A stretch of DNA of 64,000 nucleotides from Mesorhizobium loti R88b (GCF_013170845.1 NZ_CP033367.1:5147001-5211000), one strand, 5' to 3'; counted from the first letter of the stretch, positions 9,035-18,279 are shown. Program-made: numbers and translations. The notes: a model not told the origin generated them from the letters alone.

Positions 9035-9948
9035 CAGACACAATGGTGCCACTTGAAACCCTGCGCGCCTTCGACGCGGCGGCACGCACAGGCAGCTTTT
9101 CGGCGGCGGCTGAAAAGCTCAACATCACCCATGGCGCGATCAGCCGGCAGATCGCCAAGCTCGAGAACTGGCTCGGGCTCAAGGTGTTCGATCGCGGCGC
9201 GCGCGGCGTGACGCTGACGATCGAGGGCAACCGGCTGCATCTGCGCACATCGGAAGCTTTCGCGCTGATTTCGAGCCATTCCGACCGTTGGGTGGAGCCA
9301 CGCGGCACGGCAGTGGTGCGGCTGACCTCGATCCCCTCGGTCAGCGGGCTGTGGCTGATGCCGCGCATGGCGGCACTGGAGAACAATCCCAGCAAGCTGC
9401 GCATCGTGCTCGATGTCGACATCCGCCAGGCCGACCTTGCCGATGAAGGCATCGACCTGTCGATCCGCTGCGGCCGTGGCGGCATTCCAGGCCGCGTCTC
9501 GGTGAAACTTTTCGAAGAGCATGTCTTCCCCGTCGCCTCGCCAGAACTGGCACGCGAGATCGGACACGGCGACCCTGCCCGGCTGCTCAAATTTCCGTTG
9601 ATCAACGATTCCGACGCCTCCGGCTGGCGCGCCTGGTTCGCGGCGCAAGGCATGGACTATCGCCCGCGCCCGCAGGACCGCCGCTTCGAGGACTATAATC
9701 TGGTGCTGGACGCCGCTGCCTATGGGCTCGGCATCGCATTGGCGCGGCCGCCGCTGACTGGGCATCAGCTGCAGTCGGGCCGAATCACCACGGTCGATCA
9801 GCGCACCGCGCTCAATCCGGTATCCTACTGGCTCGACCGGCCGATGGGGCGGCCGCGCACTGCGGCGGCGGACCTTGCCCGTCGCATCGCGCAGCAGGCC
9901 GGATTGGCTACCGACAAGATCGAGGCTTTCATCGAGGCGGAGCGTTAG
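9016..9948 (+). CDS. LysR-family transcriptional regulator
   Basis: A 310-residue LysR regulator of the GcvA/AmpR-like type. The HTH is at residues about 12-70 (FDAAARTGSFSAAAEKL; THGAISRQIAKLENWLG), followed by an effector-binding domain. Three starts are possible: GTG 9016 with GAGGA 6 nt upstream (chosen), ATG 9022, or ATG 9043, which gives the usual MVPLETLRAFD opening. It is divergent from the EamA exporter and probably controls it. A 23-bp palindrome overlaps the start. The effector is unknown. Confidence 0.9.
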   Translation: MIMDHSSDTMVPLETLRAFDAAARTGSFSAAAEKLNITHGAISRQIAKLENWLGLKVFDRGARGVTLTIEGNRLHLRTSEAFALISSHSDRWVEPRGTAVVRLTSIPSVSGLWLMPRMAALENNPSKLRIVLDVDIRQADLADEGIDLSIRCGRGGIPGRVSVKLFEEHVFPVASPELAREIGHGDPARLLKFPLINDSDASGWRAWFAAQGMDYRPRPQDRRFEDYNLVLDAAAYGLGIALARPPLTGHQLQSGRITTVDQRTALNPVSYWLDRPMGRPRTAAADLARRIAQQAGLATDKIEAFIEAER

Positions 9949-9965
9949 GGTTCCCGATTCGCACT

Positions 9966-10553
9966 TCAGCGAAGCAGCAGCAGAACGAACCCGACGATCA
10001 TGGTTGCCAGCAAACCGGTCATGATCGAAACAAAACCGATTTTCACCAGCAGGCGCTCGGGGTTCGGTGCCGCACCGTGGGATTGATTGGCAGCTCTTCG
10101 CTGTCCCGCCGGCACATCGAGAGCAGCGGCGCCGCGCGGAACCGGAGCCGGCGGCGGAATAAACGACAGCAACGAGACGCCCGCACTCCTGGCGGGAGCG
10201 TTGTCATTGGCCGTTGCCGCAGGTGGCACGAAGGCTCGCTGCGTTTCGGCTTGCGGCTCTGCCTTTTTCGCCACGATCTCGGCCAGTACAGCCTCGTCTC
10301 TCGCATCGAGCTGAGCCTGATAAGCGTCGACAATGCCTGACGAAGCAATCTGCTGCGATTTGACGGCTATAGGTGTCGCGGGCATCGCCAACAGCGCCGG
10401 CGCCGTCCGTTGCGCGAACAAAGAGGGCGCTGGGGGCTGGACCAGTTCCCTGACTAGAGCCGTCCTGACCGGATCGGCCTTCGCCGACGGCACGGGTTGC
10501 GGCGTCATCGCCTCCTTGAGCAAGGAAGCCAGGCGGGCGGAAGAAATATCCAT
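9966..10553 (-). CDS. Hypothetical Ala/Pro-rich tail-anchored membrane protein
   Basis: 195 residues, not recognised. Most of the chain is low-complexity and rich in Ala and Pro (PPPAPVPRGAAAL and similar), likely disordered. The last 25 residues form one transmembrane helix (IGFVSIMTGLLATMIVGFVLLLLR), so it should be anchored in the inner membrane by its C-terminus with the bulk in the cytoplasm. There is no signal peptide. It stands alone on the minus strand between a LysR gene and the DUF2093 gene. Codon use and base composition match a real gene. Confidence 0.6.
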   Translation of the reverse strand: MDISSARLASLLKEAMTPQPVPSAKADPVRTALVRELVQPPAPSLFAQRTAPALLAMPATPIAVKSQQIASSGIVDAYQAQLDARDEAVLAEIVAKKAEPQAETQRAFVPPAATANDNAPARSAGVSLLSFIPPPAPVPRGAAALDVPAGQRRAANQSHGAAPNPERLLVKIGFVSIMTGLLATMIVGFVLLLLR

Positions 10554-10679
10554 GATGCCCCCAACAAAAGCGCTTTTCGCACCTATCGTAGCGCCTCAGC
10601 ATTGTCCGAGGCTTGTCGCGAGCTTGACCTTGGCGGCGATTTGTGGCGATGAAATCCGCATGAACCTCGGCACCACCGC

Positions 10680-10913
10680 ATGATGAACCGTTTCGAAGGC
10701 CCGGGCGGCAAGGAAGCCCGCATCCGCTACCTTGATGGCGATTTCCAGGTCACCAGCCCCGGCTCGTTCGTGCGCTGCGCCGTGACCGGTGAAAGCATCC
10801 CATTGGATGAGCTGAAATACTGGAGCGTCGCCAGGCAGGAGCCTTATGCCAACGCGACCGCCTCACTGCGCCGGGAAATCGAAGTGCATCCAGAACTGCG
10901 CAAGCGGGTTTAG
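10680..10913 (+). CDS. DUF2093 domain-containing protein
   Basis: A 77-residue protein of the DUF2093 family, found mainly in alphaproteobacteria. The sequence RYLDGDFQVTSPGSFVRCAVTG and IPLDELKYWSV are the family core; Cys34 may bind a metal or act in redox, but this is not established. Starts at 10680 or 10683 (ATGATG). The stop codon TAG is supplied by the left end of a repeat element. It converges on lpxK, which ends at the other end of the same element. Confidence 0.85.
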   Translation: MMNRFEGPGGKEARIRYLDGDFQVTSPGSFVRCAVTGESIPLDELKYWSVARQEPYANATASLRREIEVHPELRKRV

Positions 10914-11038
10914 AGCAGTTCACCGTTTCACGGAAACGGCGACCTGCTCTAAATCCTTGTTTTGACGCAATTCCCAAGGGAAAGCGCTGCGCGCTTTTCC
11001 CGGGAAAACCGTTTCACACTTTTCCTGGAATTGCTCTA
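10911..11038. repeat. RIME-like double-palindrome intergenic element, copy 1
   Basis: A 128-nt element bounded by TAGAGCA (10911-10917) and TGCTCTA (11032-11038). The left half is a hairpin built on CGTTTCACGGAAACG. The right half is a hairpin closed by CAATTCC and GGAATTG. A second copy lies at 30154-30256, lacking about 23 nt of the right hairpin. The layout resembles rhizobial RIME elements. Both flanking genes use a TAG inside the element ends as stop codon. Confidence 0.75.
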
Positions 11039-12061
11039 GCCCTTCAGCTTGCGCTGGCGCCAGGCATCCAACGTCTCGTCAATGATGCGCTCGGGAACGT
11101 GGTCGAGCTCGAACACCGTATCGATTTCCAACACCTCGAGCCGGTCCAGAAAATCCTGTGAGGCGCCATGGCGCAACCGGGCGGCGTCCTTGGCCGTGGT
11201 GATGAGGCCGAGGCCTTCGGTGCGCGCCGTCGTCGCCAGTTCGGCGAGCTCGTCCTCGGCGTAGAAATGATGGTCCGGAAAGGGCCGGGAGAGAACCACC
11301 TCGCCGCCGGCCGCGCGCACTGTGTCGAAGAATTTGTCGGGATGGCCGATGCCGGCAAAGGCCAGGAACCGCCTTCCGGCAAGCCCGGCCTTGCTGCTTG
11401 GCTCGGTGTGGGCCTCGAAGATCGGACGGCCGGCACGCGCTGCCTGGCGCACAACGGCGTCGGCGGCGGTGCCCTCGCCCATTTTCAGCAGCCCGCTGGT
11501 GAAGACCAGCTGGTCGACGATCTTGGCCCTGAGCGGGCCGCCTGGAATGACGCGGCCATTGCCGATCCCGTAGCGGGCATCGACGACGACCAGCGCGTAA
11601 TCGATATGGATGCGCGCGCTCTGAAAGCCATCATCCATGATCAGGAAATCGCAGCCGTGTTTCTCCAGCAGCAGCCGGGCGCCGGCGGCGCGGTTCGGCG
11701 TCACCGCGACTGGCGCGTGTTCGGCCAGCAGCAGCGGCTCGTCGCCGACATGCCTGGCGCTGTCGTGGTGAGAATCGACAACATGCGGCTCGGCGAAGGA
11801 GCCGCCATGGCCGCGTGACAGAAAACCGGGTTTCAGCTGCATGCGCTTCGCCTGTTGCGCGAGCGCGATGGCCACCGGCGTCTTGCCGGTGCCGCCGACT
11901 GTAAAGTTGCCGACGCAAAGGACGGGCGCCTCGATCTTCTCACGCCGAGCCCGCCGCATGCCACGGCCGGCAACGATCGCATAGACGGCCGACAGCGGCG
12001 ACAGCGCCAGGACTTTCCAGTCCGGCTCTTCCCACCAGAATGGTGGTGCTTCGGAGGCCAC
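11036..12061 (-). CDS. lpxK: Tetraacyldisaccharide 4'-kinase LpxK
   Basis: A 341-residue inner-membrane-associated kinase that phosphorylates the 4' position of the lipid A disaccharide to give lipid IVA. It has the LpxK P-loop near residue 55 (GNFTVGGTGKTP), the SRGHGG and DDGFQ motifs, and an N-terminal hydrophobic helix (WKVLALSPLSAVYAIVAG). It is the last gene of a minus-strand operon after waaA (1-nt gap). Its TAG stop lies in the right end of the RIME-like repeat. Length is normal for the family. Confidence 0.96.
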   Translation of the reverse strand: MASEAPPFWWEEPDWKVLALSPLSAVYAIVAGRGMRRARREKIEAPVLCVGNFTVGGTGKTPVAIALAQQAKRMQLKPGFLSRGHGGSFAEPHVVDSHHDSARHVGDEPLLLAEHAPVAVTPNRAAGARLLLEKHGCDFLIMDDGFQSARIHIDYALVVVDARYGIGNGRVIPGGPLRAKIVDQLVFTSGLLKMGEGTAADAVVRQAARAGRPIFEAHTEPSSKAGLAGRRFLAFAGIGHPDKFFDTVRAAGGEVVLSRPFPDHHFYAEDELAELATTARTEGLGLITTAKDAARLRHGASQDFLDRLEVLEIDTVFELDHVPERIIDETLDAWRQRKLKG

Positions 12062-12062
12062 G

Positions 12063-13379
12063 TTAGCGCCCGTTGGCGCCCTTCAGGCGCGACTTGACGA
12101 CCAGCGGCTGGATGTAGGGTTCGAGCGATTTCAGCGTGCGCGCCAAGGCGCCGCGCATCTCATCGACGGTCGCGATGCCCGCCGCCATCATCTCGTGGCG
12201 CGCCACTTCATTGCTCAGCAGGAAATTGACCGCACCGGCCAGCATGTCGCGATCGCGCACCAGCTTGGCACCGCCGCTGTCGATCAGGCGCTGATAGGCT
12301 TCGCGAAAATTCTGCACATTGCGCCCGGCCAGAACCGCGGTATCGAGCATGGCCGGCTCAAGCGGATTCTGGCCGCCCTCCGAGGTCAGCGAACGGCCGA
12401 CGAAGGCGATCTCGGTCAGCCGGAGATAAAGCCCCATCTCGCCGATCGTATCGCCGAGCAGGATATCGGTGTCGGCGGTGATCCTGTCACCTTTGCTGCG
12501 CCGCGCGACCTTCAGGCCCATGCCGGAAATCTGCGCGGCAAGCGCCTCGGCCCGATCGGGGTGGCGCGGAACGACGATGGTCAGCAGGCCGTGGTGACGC
12601 TTGTGCAGCGTCGCGTGGACTTCCGCCGCGACCACTTCCTCGCCATCATGGGTCGAGATCGCCGCCCAGGTCGGGCGGTCGCCAATCTGCCGCCGCAGCG
12701 TTGCCAATGCTCTTTCGTCGACCGGCGGCGGATTGGTGTCGACCTTGAGGTTGCCCGACACCGTGACCGGCCGGGCGCCGAGCGCGCGAAAACGCTCACC
12801 ATCGACATCGGACTGGGCAACGACATGAGCGAGGTTCTCGAACAGCGCCTCGGCGATGTTGGCCCGCTTTTTCCACGAGCTGAACGAACGGTCGGAAAGC
12901 CTGCCATTGACCAGCACCTGCGGTACATGGCGCGCGCCAAGCTCTAGGATGGTCATCGGCCAGATCTCGGATTCGGCGATGATCGCCAGGTCCGGCCGCC
13001 AATGATCGAGGAACCGGCTGACCGCCGGTTTCAGATCAAGCGGCACATATTGGTGGATGATGCGGTCGCCGAGCCGCTCGTCGGCAACCTGGGCCGATGT
13101 CACGGTGCCGGTCGTCAGCACGATGTTGACGCCATAGTCGAGAATGCTCTCGACCAGCGGCACGACGGCTATGGTCTCGCCGACGCTCGCGGCATGGATC
13201 CAGATCACCGGTCCTTCGGGACGCGGGCGGCCGGCGACGCCGTAGCGCTCGCGGCGGCGGTTGCGATCCTCCTTGCCGCGCGAGGTGCGCCAGGCAACAT
13301 AGGGCCCGACCAGCGGATAGGCGGCGGCACCCGCGAAACGGTATGCCGACAGCATGGCGCGCGCCCAGAGACCGCTCAT
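12063..13379 (-). CDS. waaA: 3-deoxy-D-manno-octulosonic acid (Kdo) transferase WaaA
   Basis: A 438-residue GT30 glycosyltransferase that adds Kdo to lipid IVA at the inner membrane. An N-terminal membrane anchor is followed by WIHAASVGETIAVVPLV, SEIWPM and the C-terminal nucleotide-sugar domain with EGGQNPLEPA. The start overlaps the end of the DUF374 acyltransferase gene by 4 nt (13376-13379). It directly precedes lpxK, so lipid A phosphorylation and Kdo addition are co-expressed. Normal length. Confidence 0.95.
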   Translation of the reverse strand: MSGLWARAMLSAYRFAGAAAYPLVGPYVAWRTSRGKEDRNRRRERYGVAGRPRPEGPVIWIHAASVGETIAVVPLVESILDYGVNIVLTTGTVTSAQVADERLGDRIIHQYVPLDLKPAVSRFLDHWRPDLAIIAESEIWPMTILELGARHVPQVLVNGRLSDRSFSSWKKRANIAEALFENLAHVVAQSDVDGERFRALGARPVTVSGNLKVDTNPPPVDERALATLRRQIGDRPTWAAISTHDGEEVVAAEVHATLHKRHHGLLTIVVPRHPDRAEALAAQISGMGLKVARRSKGDRITADTDILLGDTIGEMGLYLRLTEIAFVGRSLTSEGGQNPLEPAMLDTAVLAGRNVQNFREAYQRLIDSGGAKLVRDRDMLAGAVNFLLSNEVARHEMMAAGIATVDEMRGALARTLKSLEPYIQPLVVKSRLKGANGR

Positions 13380-14167
13380 CGCCGACCATCCACGAGACGA
13401 TACGCCTCGGTCGTCGCGGCATTGAGCGCGGTGGTGATTTCCTGGCGCTTGCGCTCCATTTCGGCTTCATCGGCGTCCGCCGCCACGAAGATCGGCGTGC
13501 CGATGGTCACGGCGGAACGGCCGAACGGCAGGTTGATGGTGGTCTTGTCCCAGCTTTTTTGCAGCACCTTTCGGCGGCTTGTGGCGATGGCGACAGGCAG
13601 CAGAGGCCGGCCGGAAAGCCGCGCCAGGAGAACGATACCGAGCCCGGCGTCGCGCGGCGTGCCGTGCGGAATGTCTGCTATCATGGCGACGTTCTTGCCT
13701 GCACTGAGCGCCTTTTTGAGGGCGATAAGGGCCTTGGCCCCCCCCTTGTCGAGATGCCTGGCATTGTCACGCCCGCCGGACCCGCGCACCGCCTCGATGC
13801 CGAATTTTTCCAGCATCAGCGCGTTGAGCTCGGCATCGGCGCTGCGCGACACCATGGCGACCAGCGGTTTGCGCTTGGGGTAATAGGCCGGCGTCAACAG
13901 ATGCTGGCCATGCCAAAGCGCGATGATGCCGGGCTCGAACTCCGCATACGCCCCAGCCGAAAAGCGTGCCGATCCGGCGACCAGCGGGCTGGTCAGGCGA
14001 ACCAGCCGCACGAATTGCGCCAGCAGGCTGGCAATGGCGTTCTTGACGAATCGCGACTGGGCGAGCGGTTCGCGGACCTTGCGCCAGAACGCCTTGGTCG
14101 TGCGGCTGCCGCCCCTGCCCGTGGACGCGGCATCGCTGGCTGGCTCTTTCGCCAGGTCATGCTCCAT
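13376..14167 (-). CDS. DUF374-type lysophospholipid acyltransferase-family protein
   Basis: 263 residues of the DUF374 family, related to PlsC/LPLAT acyltransferases. The segment IIALWHGQHLL provides a WHGQ variant of the HX4D-type active site, and PHGTPRDAGLGIVLLARLSGRPLLPVAI matches the downstream conserved block in pieces. Start ATG 14167 (MEHDLAKEP) is chosen from context; the open frame continues upstream without family similarity. It lies between DUF4170 and waaA in the lipid A operon, so a role in acylating lipid A or a related lipid is likely but not shown. Confidence 0.85.
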   Translation of the reverse strand: MEHDLAKEPASDAASTGRGGSRTTKAFWRKVREPLAQSRFVKNAIASLLAQFVRLVRLTSPLVAGSARFSAGAYAEFEPGIIALWHGQHLLTPAYYPKRKPLVAMVSRSADAELNALMLEKFGIEAVRGSGGRDNARHLDKGGAKALIALKKALSAGKNVAMIADIPHGTPRDAGLGIVLLARLSGRPLLPVAIATSRRKVLQKSWDKTTINLPFGRSAVTIGTPIFVAADADEAEMERKRQEITTALNAATTEAYRLVDGRR

Positions 14168-14172
14168 CGAAG

Positions 14173-14418
14173 TCAACCGGCGACCTTGCTGTCGGGATCC
14201 AGCAGGCGGTGCAGATGAACGACGAAATAACGCATATGGGCATTGTCCACGCTGGCTTGCGCCTTGGCTTTCCACGCCGTGTGCGCGGTTTGATAGTCCG
14301 GATAAACGCCGACGATGTCGAGCGCGTCGAGGTCTCGGAACTCGGTACCGCCCAGTTTCTTCAGTTCGCCGCCGAACACCAGATGCAAAAGCTGTTTCTT
14401 CCCGTCTTCCGCGGTCAT
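14173..14418 (-). CDS. DUF4170 domain-containing protein
   Basis: An 81-residue cytoplasmic protein of the DUF4170 family (LHLVFGGELKKLGGTEFRD; AKAQASVDNAHMRYFVVHLHRLLDP in pieces). The family is small, mostly alphaproteobacterial and of unknown function. It starts 76 nt after the CysQ-like gene and ends 5 nt before the DUF374 gene, so it is co-transcribed with lipid A genes. It may be an accessory factor for them. Confidence 0.85.
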   Translation of the reverse strand: MTAEDGKKQLLHLVFGGELKKLGGTEFRDLDALDIVGVYPDYQTAHTAWKAKAQASVDNAHMRYFVVHLHRLLDPDSKVAG

Positions 14419-14494
14419 GTCGGTCCTTCACATATTGTGAGTTTGTGACAGGTCTAGACCAAAGCCGCCGACTTTGGAACCTTCGAAAATGCTT

Positions 14495-15298
14495 TCACGC
14501 ATCCAGCCCGGCGATGACATCGACGAGCACCGCCAGCAATTCACCGCTGCCGGCGGCGAGCGCACCGTGGCGGGTCACCTCGCCGGCATAGAGCGGGGCG
14601 CGGCCATGCGGGTCGAGCAACTGGCCGCCGGCCTCGCGCAGGATCAGATCGGCGGCGGCGACATCCCAGTCATGGGCGTTCGGCTTGACGAAGGTGGCAT
14701 CGAGCGTGCCATTGGCGATCATCGCCAGCCGGTAGGCCAACGAGGGGCTGTAGGGCGCCCGTGTCAGCCGCTCCTGCCAGCCGGCCGGCATCAGGTCGAT
14801 CAACTGCTTCAACCCGGAAATCTCGGCCTTGTCGCCAAGCGAGCGCACCGCGATGCGCTTGCCGTTGCGGAATGCGCCCTGGCCTGGCAACGCCCAATAA
14901 GTCTCGTCCATCGCCGGGCATTCGAGCACGCCGGCGAGCGTGCGGCCATGCTCGACGACGGCAACGCTGACGCACCAGGTGCGCTGTCCCTCCAGGAAGC
15001 CGCGCGTGCCGTCGATCGGGTCGACGACGAAGGTGCGGCGGGCCGAAAGCCGGGCCGGGTCGTCGACCGTCTCTTCCGACAGCCAGCCATAATCCGGCCG
15101 CGCCGCCAGCAGCGTGCGGCGCAGGTAGGCGTCCGCCGCGTGATCGGCTTCGCTGACCGGCGAGGTGCCGCCCTTCATCCAGACCTGCGGGCTGTTGCCA
15201 AAGTAGCGCATGGCGATGAGACCCGCCTCGCGGGCGGCATCGCGCAGCAGCGGCAGATCATCGGCTACACCGGCAGTGGTCAGATCATGCTCCGGCAA
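14495..15298 (-). CDS. CysQ-like 3'(2'),5'-bisphosphate nucleotidase / inositol monophosphatase-family phosphatase
   Basis: A 267-residue metal-dependent phosphatase of the inositol monophosphatase superfamily. It shows LSEETVDD, VDPIDGTRGFLEG and the C-terminal DWDVAAADLIL, which bind the metals and phosphate. CysQ relatives hydrolyse 3'-phosphoadenosine 5'-phosphate; others cleave inositol phosphates. The start must be TTG at 15298, because an in-frame TGA lies two codons upstream and no ATG or GTG occurs before the first motif; GAAGG is 8 nt upstream. The first 14 nt overlap the end of pmbA. Confidence 0.85.
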   Translation of the reverse strand: MPEHDLTTAGVADDLPLLRDAAREAGLIAMRYFGNSPQVWMKGGTSPVSEADHAADAYLRRTLLAARPDYGWLSEETVDDPARLSARRTFVVDPIDGTRGFLEGQRTWCVSVAVVEHGRTLAGVLECPAMDETYWALPGQGAFRNGKRIAVRSLGDKAEISGLKQLIDLMPAGWQERLTRAPYSPSLAYRLAMIANGTLDATFVKPNAHDWDVAAADLILREAGGQLLDPHGRAPLYAGEVTRHGALAAGSGELLAVLVDVIAGLDA

Positions 15299-16628
15299 GG
15301 GTCATGCCTTCGATCAGGAGCGTGGGTGAGGCCGTGCCGAAATTGCGGTCGAGGTCATCAGCCGGCACCATGGTAAGGAACATCGTCTTCAAGTTCGAAG
15401 CGATGGTGACTTCGGCGACCGGATAGGCCAGTTCGCCATTCTCGATCCAGAAGCCGGAAGCGCCGCGGCTGTATTCGCCGGTGATCATGTCGACACCCTG
15501 GCCGAACACTTCGGTGACATAGAAGCCGGTCTTGAGCGATTTGATCATGTCCTGCGGCGAGCGTTCGCCCGGCTCGATGGCAAGATTGGTGGAAGACGGC
15601 GAGACGGAAGAGCCGCCGCGCGCGCCGCGCCCGTTGGTGATCAATCCCAGTTCCCGCGCCGTCGAGGTCGACAGGAACCAGTGGTTGAGCACGCCCTTTT
15701 CGACCATGAGAAGCTTTTCGCCTTCAATGCCTTCGCCATCGAACGGGCGCGAGGCCTGACCGCGCGGCCTGAGCGGCTCGTCGGTGACAGTGATCGTGGA
15801 TGCGGCCACCTGTTTGCCCATCATGTCGCGCAGGAACGAGGTCTTGCGCGCGACGGACGCGCCGTTGATGGCACCGGCAAGATGACCGGCGATGCCGCGC
15901 GCGACACGCGGATCGAACACCACGTCGACCGGTCCGGTTGCCGCCTTGCGCGCGCCGATGCGGCGGACGGCGCGTTCACCGGCCTTGCGGCCGATATCCT
16001 CTGCTGCATCGAGATCGGCAAAATGCTGGTGCGATGAGTATTCATAGTCGCGCTCCATGCCGGTGCCCTCACCAGCAATAACGCTGGCGGAGCGCGAAAA
16101 GCGCGAGGCGACATAGTGGCCGAGGAAGCCGTGCGAGGTGGCCAGCACCAGCCCGCCCAGCCCGGCACTGGCTCCACTGCCGGCCGAATTCGTCACGCCC
16201 TTGACGGCAAGGGCGGCGGCTTCCGCCGCGAGTGCGGCTTCCTTCAACTGGTCGGCGGAGACTTCGGTGGCGTCGAACAGGTCGAGATCGCGCGTTTGTT
16301 TCGCCAGCAGCGCCGGATCGGCCAGGCCCTGATAGGGATCCTGCGGCGACACTTTCGCCATCGCCACGGCGCGTTCGGCCAATGCAGTCGGGTCGGATGC
16401 GGCGGTGGCCGAGACGCTCGCCACCCTCTGGCCGACGAAGACGCGCAGCGAGACGTCCTCGGCCTCCGACGATTCGGTGGCCTCGACCTTGCCGAGCCGC
16501 ACCGATACGCCGGTGGAGCGGCCGCGCACGGCGACCGCGTCGGCGGCATCGGCGCCAGCCTTCTTGGCGGCCTCGACCAGTGCTGCGACGCGGTCAGTCA
16601 GTTTTGCTGCTTCTGATGTATCGGCCAT
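15285..16628 (-). CDS. pmbA: PmbA/TldE-family metalloprotease subunit
   Basis: A 447-residue TldE/PmbA protein. With TldD, the family forms a heterodimeric metalloprotease that degrades unfolded peptides and matures microcin B17; TldE does not hold the zinc itself. Characteristic blocks are GHYVASRFSRS, FDPRVARGIAGHLAGAI, GARGGSSVSPSSTNLAI and TGEYSRGASGFWIENGE. Start ATG 16628 has AGGA 8 nt upstream; the longer frame (from 16676) has no support. It is the first gene of the lipid A operon in this window. No tldD is visible here. Confidence 0.92.
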   Translation of the reverse strand: MADTSEAAKLTDRVAALVEAAKKAGADAADAVAVRGRSTGVSVRLGKVEATESSEAEDVSLRVFVGQRVASVSATAASDPTALAERAVAMAKVSPQDPYQGLADPALLAKQTRDLDLFDATEVSADQLKEAALAAEAAALAVKGVTNSAGSGASAGLGGLVLATSHGFLGHYVASRFSRSASVIAGEGTGMERDYEYSSHQHFADLDAAEDIGRKAGERAVRRIGARKAATGPVDVVFDPRVARGIAGHLAGAINGASVARKTSFLRDMMGKQVAASTITVTDEPLRPRGQASRPFDGEGIEGEKLLMVEKGVLNHWFLSTSTARELGLITNGRGARGGSSVSPSSTNLAIEPGERSPQDMIKSLKTGFYVTEVFGQGVDMITGEYSRGASGFWIENGELAYPVAEVTIASNLKTMFLTMVPADDLDRNFGTASPTLLIEGMTLAGA

Positions 16629-16787
16629 ACCTGTATTCCTGCTGTTGCGGCCGGCGTTCGGCCGCTGCCCACCCATCTATTGTTCCGGTCTGGCTTGTGC
16701 AATGGCATAGGCTTCAATCAAAATGCATCGGTACATGGTTCCTATCGCGAACCCGGTGACGCATAACCAGTCTGCACGGAGCATTCG

Positions 16788-17204
16788 ATGACGCCCTTCC
16801 ATCTCGCCTTCCCAGTCCGTGATCTCGATGAAACCCGAACTTTCTATGGCGAAGTGCTGGGCTGCGCGATTGGCCGCTCGTCGGCGACCTGGGTCGATTT
16901 CGACCTTTTCGGCCACCAGATGTCGGCGCATCTACGGCCGCAGGCAGCTAAAGCCGCCAGCGACGGCAAGGTCGACGGCATTTTGGTGCCGATCCCGCAT
17001 TTCGGCGCCGTGCTGTTGATGGACGACTGGCAGCGCCTGGCGACGCGGCTGGAAGCGCGCGACGACATAGACTGGCTGGAACGGCCGATGGTGCGCTTCA
17101 AGGGCGAGCCCGGCGAACAGGCGACGCTGTTCATCCGCGATCCCTCCGGCAACGCCCTGGAATTCAAAGGCTTTAGCTCGCTGGAACAAATTTTCGTGCA
17201 TTGA
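16788..17204 (+). CDS. VOC-family (glyoxalase/dioxygenase fold) protein
   Basis: A 138-residue single-domain vicinal oxygen chelate protein. The start FHLAFPVRDLDETRTFYGEVLGC supplies the first metal ligand (His), and FIRDPSGNALEFKGF gives the terminal Glu ligand region. The family includes glyoxalases, ring-cleavage dioxygenases and resistance proteins, and the sequence does not tell which. GGAG lies 6 nt before the ATG. It is divergent from pmbA and convergent with epmA. Confidence 0.85.
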   Translation: MTPFHLAFPVRDLDETRTFYGEVLGCAIGRSSATWVDFDLFGHQMSAHLRPQAAKAASDGKVDGILVPIPHFGAVLLMDDWQRLATRLEARDDIDWLERPMVRFKGEPGEQATLFIRDPSGNALEFKGFSSLEQIFVH

Positions 17205-17232
17205 GGTAGGCGCGACGTGACGCGCCCGGAGC

Positions 17233-18279
17233 TTAGGACTCAGCGACCGGCGTCCAGATGACATCCTCGATCTTCTGCGCGCCGGTCGCCAGCATGACCA
17301 GCCGGTCGAAACCAAGCGCGATGCCGCTGGCCTGCGGCATGATGGCAAGGGCTGCGAGAAAATCCTCGTCGAGCGGGTAGCGCTCGCCATAGATGCGCTG
17401 TTTCTCGTCCATCTCGAGGATGAAGCGCCGGCGCTGCTCCTCGGCATCGGTCAGTTCGCCAAAGCCGTTGGCGAGTTCGACACCGCAGCAATAGAGCTCG
17501 AAGCGCTCGGCAACGCGGGCATCCTTGGGGCTCGGCCGGGCGAGTGCCGCCTCTGCGACCGGATATTCGCACAGGATGGTCGAGCGCCCGATGCCCAGAT
17601 TGGGTTCGATCTTTTCCACCATCACTCGGCTGAACAGGTCGGCCCAACTGTCGTCGGGCGCCGTGCGCAGGCCGGCTTGAACCAGGGCGGCGTGGAGAGC
17701 ATCCCGGTCGGTGCCACCGTCAGCGCCGACCGTGGCCAGGAGATCGATGCCGGCATGGCGGATGAAAGCATCCGCCACCGTCAGCCGTTCCGGCTCAGTG
17801 AACGGATCGCAGTCGCGGCCCCGGAAGGAAAAGCGCGTGGCCCCTGCCCTTGTCGCGGCCAGCGCCAGCAGATCGGCGCAATCGCGCATCAGGCTCTCAT
17901 AGGTCTCGCCCACCCGGTACCATTCGAGCATGGTGAATTCGGGATGGTGCAAGGGGCCACGCTCGCGGTTGCGATAGACCGGACCCAGGCTGAAAATACG
18001 CTCCTCGCCGGCGGCAAGCAGCTTCTTGCAGGCGAATTCGGGCGAGGTGTGGAGATAAAGCGGCGACCGCGCGCCATCCGGGCCGACCACTTCCGTGGCG
18101 AAGGCCGCCAGATGCGCCTCATTGCCGGGCGAAACCTGCAGGGCCGCCGTTTCCACCTCGATGAAATCGTGGCGAGCGAACCAGTCGCGCAAGGCAGCCT
18201 TCAAGCCGTTGCGCAGCAGCAGGCGCGGGCGGCGGTCGGCGTGAACGTCAGGCGTCCACCAGGGCGAAGCGGCGGTCAT
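17233..18279 (-). CDS. epmA: Elongation factor P--(R)-beta-lysine ligase EpmA (PoxA/GenX)
   Basis: A 348-residue truncated class II lysyl-tRNA-synthetase-like protein without an anticodon-binding domain. It attaches (R)-beta-lysine to the conserved lysine of EF-P. Class II motifs are present: [41 protein letters not shown] in pieces, and the C-terminal [12 protein letters not shown]. Start ATG 18279 ([11 protein letters not shown]) fits family length; the frame extends 25 codons further. It is divergent from efp, its substrate, across 117 nt. EpmB, the lysine 2,3-aminomutase needed to make beta-lysine, is not in the window. Confidence 0.95.
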   Translation of the reverse strand: MTAASPWWTPDVHADRRPRLLLRNGLKAALRDWFARHDFIEVETAALQVSPGNEAHLAAFATEVVGPDGARSPLYLHTSPEFACKKLLAAGEERIFSLGPVYRNRERGPLHHPEFTMLEWYRVGETYESLMRDCADLLALAATRAGATRFSFRGRDCDPFTEPERLTVADAFIRHAGIDLLATVGADGGTDRDALHAALVQAGLRTAPDDSWADLFSRVMVEKIEPNLGIGRSTILCEYPVAEAALARPSPKDARVAERFELYCCGVELANGFGELTDAEEQRRRFILEMDEKQRIYGERYPLDEDFLAALAIMPQASGIALGFDRLVMLATGAQKIEDVIWTPVAES

